The notes below the pieces were generated by a model. The model ran no database searches. It had not been told where the DNA came from and saw nothing but the letters and a program-made list of their open reading frames with translations. Shown piece by piece: positions 5,342 through 8,085 of a stretch of DNA of 8,085 nucleotides. Every line of letters starts with the position of its first letter. The first letter of the stretch is position 1. Origin of the DNA: an uncultured bacterium (GTDB lineage: Bacteria > Verrucomicrobiota > Lentisphaeria > Victivallales > UBA1829); NCBI GenBank assembly GCA_900548385.1, contig URKJ01000073.1, positions 1 to 8,085 on the forward strand, in the 5' to 3' direction. Position numbers and translations under genes: made by a program.

Positions 5342-7165
5342 ATGGCAGCAAAAACTCAGAAGAAAGCAGTCAAGGCCGCACCGAAAGCCGGACCCGTCAT
5401 CAAGACGGCGGCACATCCGAAAGTCGGGATCCGTCCCACGATCGACGGAAGAAGGAAAGGGATCCGCGAATCGCTGGAGGAACAGACCATGCAGATGGCT
5501 GTTTCCGCCGCTCAGCTCATCTCTTCCACGCTCCGCCACCCGGACGGCTCCCCGGTCGAATGCGTGATCGCGGACACCACGATCGGCGGAGTTGCGGAAG
5601 CTGCCGCCTGTGCGGACAAGTTCCGCCGGGAAAACGTCGGCGTCTCCCTGACCGTCACCCCCTGCTGGTGTTACGGTTCCGAAACGATGGATATGGATCC
5701 GCAGACTCCGAAAGCCGTTTGGGGCTTCAACGGAACCGAGCGCCCCGGAGCGGTCTATCTCGCCGCCGTGCTTGCCGCTCATTCCCAGAAGGGGATTCCC
5801 GCGTTCGGCATTTACGGCCGTGACGTGCAGGACAAGGACTGCAAGGAGATTCCCGCGGATGTGAAAGAGAAGATTCTCCGTTTTGTGCGTGCCGGTCTTG
5901 CGGTCGCCAACATGCGCGGCAAAAGCTATCTTTCGATGGGCAGCGTCGCAATGGGAATCGCGGGTTCCATCGTCAATCCCGATTTCTTTGAGAAATTCCT
6001 CGGAATGCGCTGTGAATCCGTTGATCAGTGCGAGATCATCCGCCGCGTGAATGAGAATATCTACGATCCCGAAGAATACAAAAAAGCGATTGCCTGGATT
6101 CAGAAGAACTGCAGGCAGAACAAGGATATTTACAACGGCAAAGCCGGAAAGTCCGCGGCGGAACAGAAAAAAATCTGGGAATACGTCGCCAAGATGACGA
6201 TCATTGCCCGCGACCTCATGGTCGGCAATGAAAAACTCGCGGAAATGGGATTCGTGGAAGAGTCCTGCGGGCACAACGCGATCGCCGCCGGATTCCAGGG
6301 ACAGCGTCAGTGGACCGACTTCATGCCCAACGGCGACTTCATGGAAACCGTTCTCAATTCGTCGTTCGACTGGAACGGCATTCGCAAACCCTACGTTCTT
6401 GCAACGGAAAACGATGCCTGCAACGGTGTGGCGATGCTGTTCGGTCATCTCCTGACCTGTACCGCTTCCGGCTTCTCCGATGTCCGTACCTACTGGAGCC
6501 CGGAAGCCATCAAGCAGGCGACCGGCAAGAAAGTCAATGTTCCCGGTCTGATCCATCTCATCAATTCCGGCGCGACCACGATGGATGCCACCGGCAAGCA
6601 GCGCAAAGACGGGAAGCCCGCGATGAAGCCGTTCTGGGAGATCACCGAGAAAGAGGCGAAAGCCTGTGCGGATGCCGTGGAATGGACTCCGGCGAACCTC
6701 GGTTACTTCCGCGGCGGCGGTTTCTCCAGTCGTTTCCTCACGGAAGGCGGAATGCCGCTTACGATGTACCGCCTGAATATGATCGCCGGACTCGGTCCCG
6801 TGCTTCAGATCGCGGAGGGCTACACCGCCATTCTGCCGAAAGACGTGCATGACAAACTGGATCAGCGCACCGATCCTGGGTGGCCGACCACCTGGTTCGT
6901 GCCGAACCTTGATGCGGCGAATCCGGCATTCAAAGACGTGTACAGCGTCATGGCGAACTGGGGTGCCAATCACGGGGCGTTCTCGTACGGTCACATCGGC
7001 GCCGACCTGATCACGCTTGCGTCCATGCTCCGTATTCCGGTCTGCATGCACAACGTTCCGGAAGAGAAGATTTTCCGTCCCTCTTCCTGGAATTCGTTCG
7101 GAACCAAGGATCTGGAGGGTGCGGATTTCCGCGCCTGCCGGAACTTCGGTCCGCTTTACAAATAA
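5342..7165 (+). CDS. fucI: L-fucose isomerase
   Basis: This enzyme interconverts L-fucose and L-fuculose (often also D-arabinose and D-ribulose), the first cytoplasmic step of fucose use before the kinase FucK and the aldolase FucA. The 607-residue protein aligns by eye along the whole of E. coli FucI (591 residues): VGIRPTIDGRRKGIRESLEE, TPCWCYGSETMDMDP, WGFNGTERPGAVYLAA, AAGFQGQRQWTD and FRGGGFSSRFLTEGG. The Mn2+ ligands are kept: Glu356 (ATEND), Asp380 (SDVRTYW) and His544 (NWGANHG), corresponding to E. coli Glu337, Asp361 and His528. It has a Lys/Ala-rich N-terminal extension of some 20 residues, supported by AAGGAG eight bases before the ATG and by no alternative start nearby. Its codons often end in C or G. 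It is divergent from larC, ends in a strong terminator, and precedes an AraC-type regulator. Confidence 0.96.
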   Translation: MAAKTQKKAVKAAPKAGPVIKTAAHPKVGIRPTIDGRRKGIRESLEEQTMQMAVSAAQLISSTLRHPDGSPVECVIADTTIGGVAEAAACADKFRRENVGVSLTVTPCWCYGSETMDMDPQTPKAVWGFNGTERPGAVYLAAVLAAHSQKGIPAFGIYGRDVQDKDCKEIPADVKEKILRFVRAGLAVANMRGKSYLSMGSVAMGIAGSIVNPDFFEKFLGMRCESVDQCEIIRRVNENIYDPEEYKKAIAWIQKNCRQNKDIYNGKAGKSAAEQKKIWEYVAKMTIIARDLMVGNEKLAEMGFVEESCGHNAIAAGFQGQRQWTDFMPNGDFMETVLNSSFDWNGIRKPYVLATENDACNGVAMLFGHLLTCTASGFSDVRTYWSPEAIKQATGKKVNVPGLIHLINSGATTMDATGKQRKDGKPAMKPFWEITEKEAKACADAVEWTPANLGYFRGGGFSSRFLTEGGMPLTMYRLNMIAGLGPVLQIAEGYTAILPKDVHDKLDQRTDPGWPTTWFVPNLDAANPAFKDVYSVMANWGANHGAFSYGHIGADLITLASMLRIPVCMHNVPEEKIFRPSSWNSFGTKDLEGADFRACRNFGPLYK

Positions 7166-7178
7166 ACAGGATATTTTC

Positions 7179-7224
7179 GGCTCCGCCGTCCGTTTCCCGG
7201 TGCGGCGGAGCTTTCCGTTTTTTT
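7179..7224 (+). terminator. Strong intrinsic terminator of fucI
   Basis: GCTCCGCCG (7180-7188) and CGGCGGAGC (7203-7211) make a perfect 9-bp G+C-rich stem with a 14-base loop, followed by a short spacer and seven T residues at 7218-7224. It begins 14 bases after the fucI stop. The T-run ends directly at the ATG of the next gene. Confidence 0.9.
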
Positions 7225-8056
7225 ATGGAATACTACAATACAGCCAGAAGAACATGGAGGAAAGGCTGCTTTTCCTCTCTCCGTTCCGCCAGTTGGGATT
7301 ATGGACGGAAGAACCGGCTGCCTCTCTGGACAGAATATGTGGTCCTTCCCTGTGTACTGCCGGGAAATTATATTTACGGGGAAACCTACGGGACCATGAC
7401 CGTGTTCGAACTGCTGCTGGAAGGCGATATGCAGGTGGAAATCGACGGAGACCGCCTTTGCATTCAGCCGGGGGAGATCGTGATCATTCCGCCGGGAAAA
7501 ACGGTGCTGCGGGGGGTGCGGGGAACCTGTCGGAAGGTCGTGTTCGGCATTTGCGGACTGCTTCATCAATCCCTGCTTTCCCAGCTTTCGCTGATTCCGT
7601 ATTCCGTGCTCCGCGTCAAGGAGCCGGAGCGGGTGTTGGCACTGCTTCAGGAACTGTACCGTCTGCTGGAGCAGAAAGATACCGGTTCCGTTCCCCGCAT
7701 GTCCGGTCTGACGGTGGAGCTGCTCATGGAAGTCAGCCGGGAAGTCGCCGGTTCGCCGGAACCGCTGCTTGCGGATGTGCTCCGCTTTTTGGAATGCAAT
7801 CTTGCGGAGAATGTTACGCTTTCTGCGCTTGCCGCCCGTTTTCATGTTTCCGCCGACTCTCTGAACCGCCTGTTTCTGAAAAAGTTCGGCGTTCCGCCGA
7901 AACATTATCTGACCGGGCTGCGTATGGAATTGGCGGCGTCTCTGCTGGAGAGGCCGGATATGACGGTTCTCCAAATCTCTCAGCGTGCCGGATACCGGAA
8001 TCAGTTTTCATTTTCCCGCGAATTCCGCAAAAAATACGGAATGCCGCCGCTTGCGT
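7225..8056 (+). CDS. AraC-family transcriptional regulator, 3' end cut by contig end
   Basis: An open frame of 277 codons up to the adapter, lacking only the last few residues and stop. The N-terminal half is a cupin-like sensing domain: LLLEGDMQVEIDGDRLCIQPGEIVIIPPGK (63-92) is the typical AraC ligand-pocket strand pattern. The C-terminal half is the double helix-turn-helix: VLRFLECNLAENVTLSALAARFHVSADSLNRLFLKKFGVPPKHYL (185-229), then ISQRAGYRNQFSFSREFRKKYGMPP (251-275). It is cytoplasmic and likely responds to a sugar. It follows fucI by 59 bases, so control of fucose genes is a fair guess, not shown. The ATG has no Shine-Dalgarno sequence because the fucI terminator's T-run abuts it. The next in-frame Met, residue 58, would remove most of the sensing domain, so 7225 is the best start seen. 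The final residues read past 8056 are adapter. Confidence 0.88.
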
Positions 8057-8085
8057 CTGTCTCTTATACACATCTCCGAGCCCAC
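8057..8085. other. Sequencing adapter (reverse complement of the left end)
   Basis: These 29 bases are the reverse complement of the Nextera read-2 adapter; CTGTCTCTTATACACATCT at 8057-8075 is the Tn5 mosaic end. They are the exact inverse of bases 12-40, so the contig has an artificial terminal inverted repeat. The AraC-type gene is cut here. Confidence 0.97.

Noticed and set aside
5321..7051. Long minus-strand open frame of 576 codons opposite fucI
   Set aside because: It is antisense to an unmistakable L-fucose isomerase, has no recognisable domain, is rich in Arg/Gly/His as expected from the complement of C-ending codons, and lacks a ribosome site.
7156..7974. Minus-strand open frame opposite the AraC-type gene
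   Set aside because: It covers the fucI terminator and the AraC coding region in antisense, and its low-complexity composition matches no family.
7814..8071. Minus-strand open frame starting MYKRQ at the right end
   Set aside because: The first residues are translated adapter sequence and the rest is antisense to the AraC-type gene.
1..8085. Terminal inverted repeats as evidence of a transposon
   Set aside because: Both ends match Nextera library adapter including the engineered mosaic end, and no transposase gene lies between them.

Overview
This is an 8 kb metagenome-style contig with sequencing-library adapter (Tn5 mosaic end plus Nextera read-2 sequence) at both ends. The biological sequence is therefore about bases 41 to 8056, and neither end is natural. 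The genes suggest a Gram-negative, probably anaerobic, gut-type bacterium: L-fucose isomerase, a nickel-pincer cofactor protein, and a twin-arginine-exported aldo/keto reductase carrying Fe-S clusters. The overall style resembles Lentisphaerota (Victivallis-like) or a neighbouring PVC lineage. That placement is an impression from protein style and is weakly supported.

Left block (41-2700, all + strand): an ArsR/SmtB-type regulator, an UlaG-like metallo-beta-lactamase-fold hydrolase, a SnoaL/NTF2-fold protein, and a phosphatidylserine decarboxylase whose first codons overlap the SnoaL stop. The decarboxylase reading frame is broken twice near its N-terminus; from base 1963 on it is intact. Related AT-rich elements lie before the arsR-type gene and before the hydrolase gene, the second as a perfect 14-bp palindrome. 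They are candidate shared operators/-10 regions, so the block looks like one small regulon.

Middle (2701-2960): a short gap with no gene that I can support, where the + strand block converges on a minus-strand block.

Right block: on the minus strand a Tat-exported aldo/keto reductase (2961-4205) and, upstream of it, a larC-like gene (4314-5078) that encodes only the LarC1 half of the nickel-insertion protein. Divergent from larC is fucI (5342-7165, + strand), which ends in a strong intrinsic terminator. An AraC-family regulator (7225 to the contig end) starts immediately after the terminator's T-run. The larC/fucI intergenic region holds promoters for both directions. Fucose catabolism yields lactaldehyde and hence lactate or propanediol, so a nickel-pincer (lactate racemase-type) gene beside fucI makes some metabolic sense, but the link is inferred.
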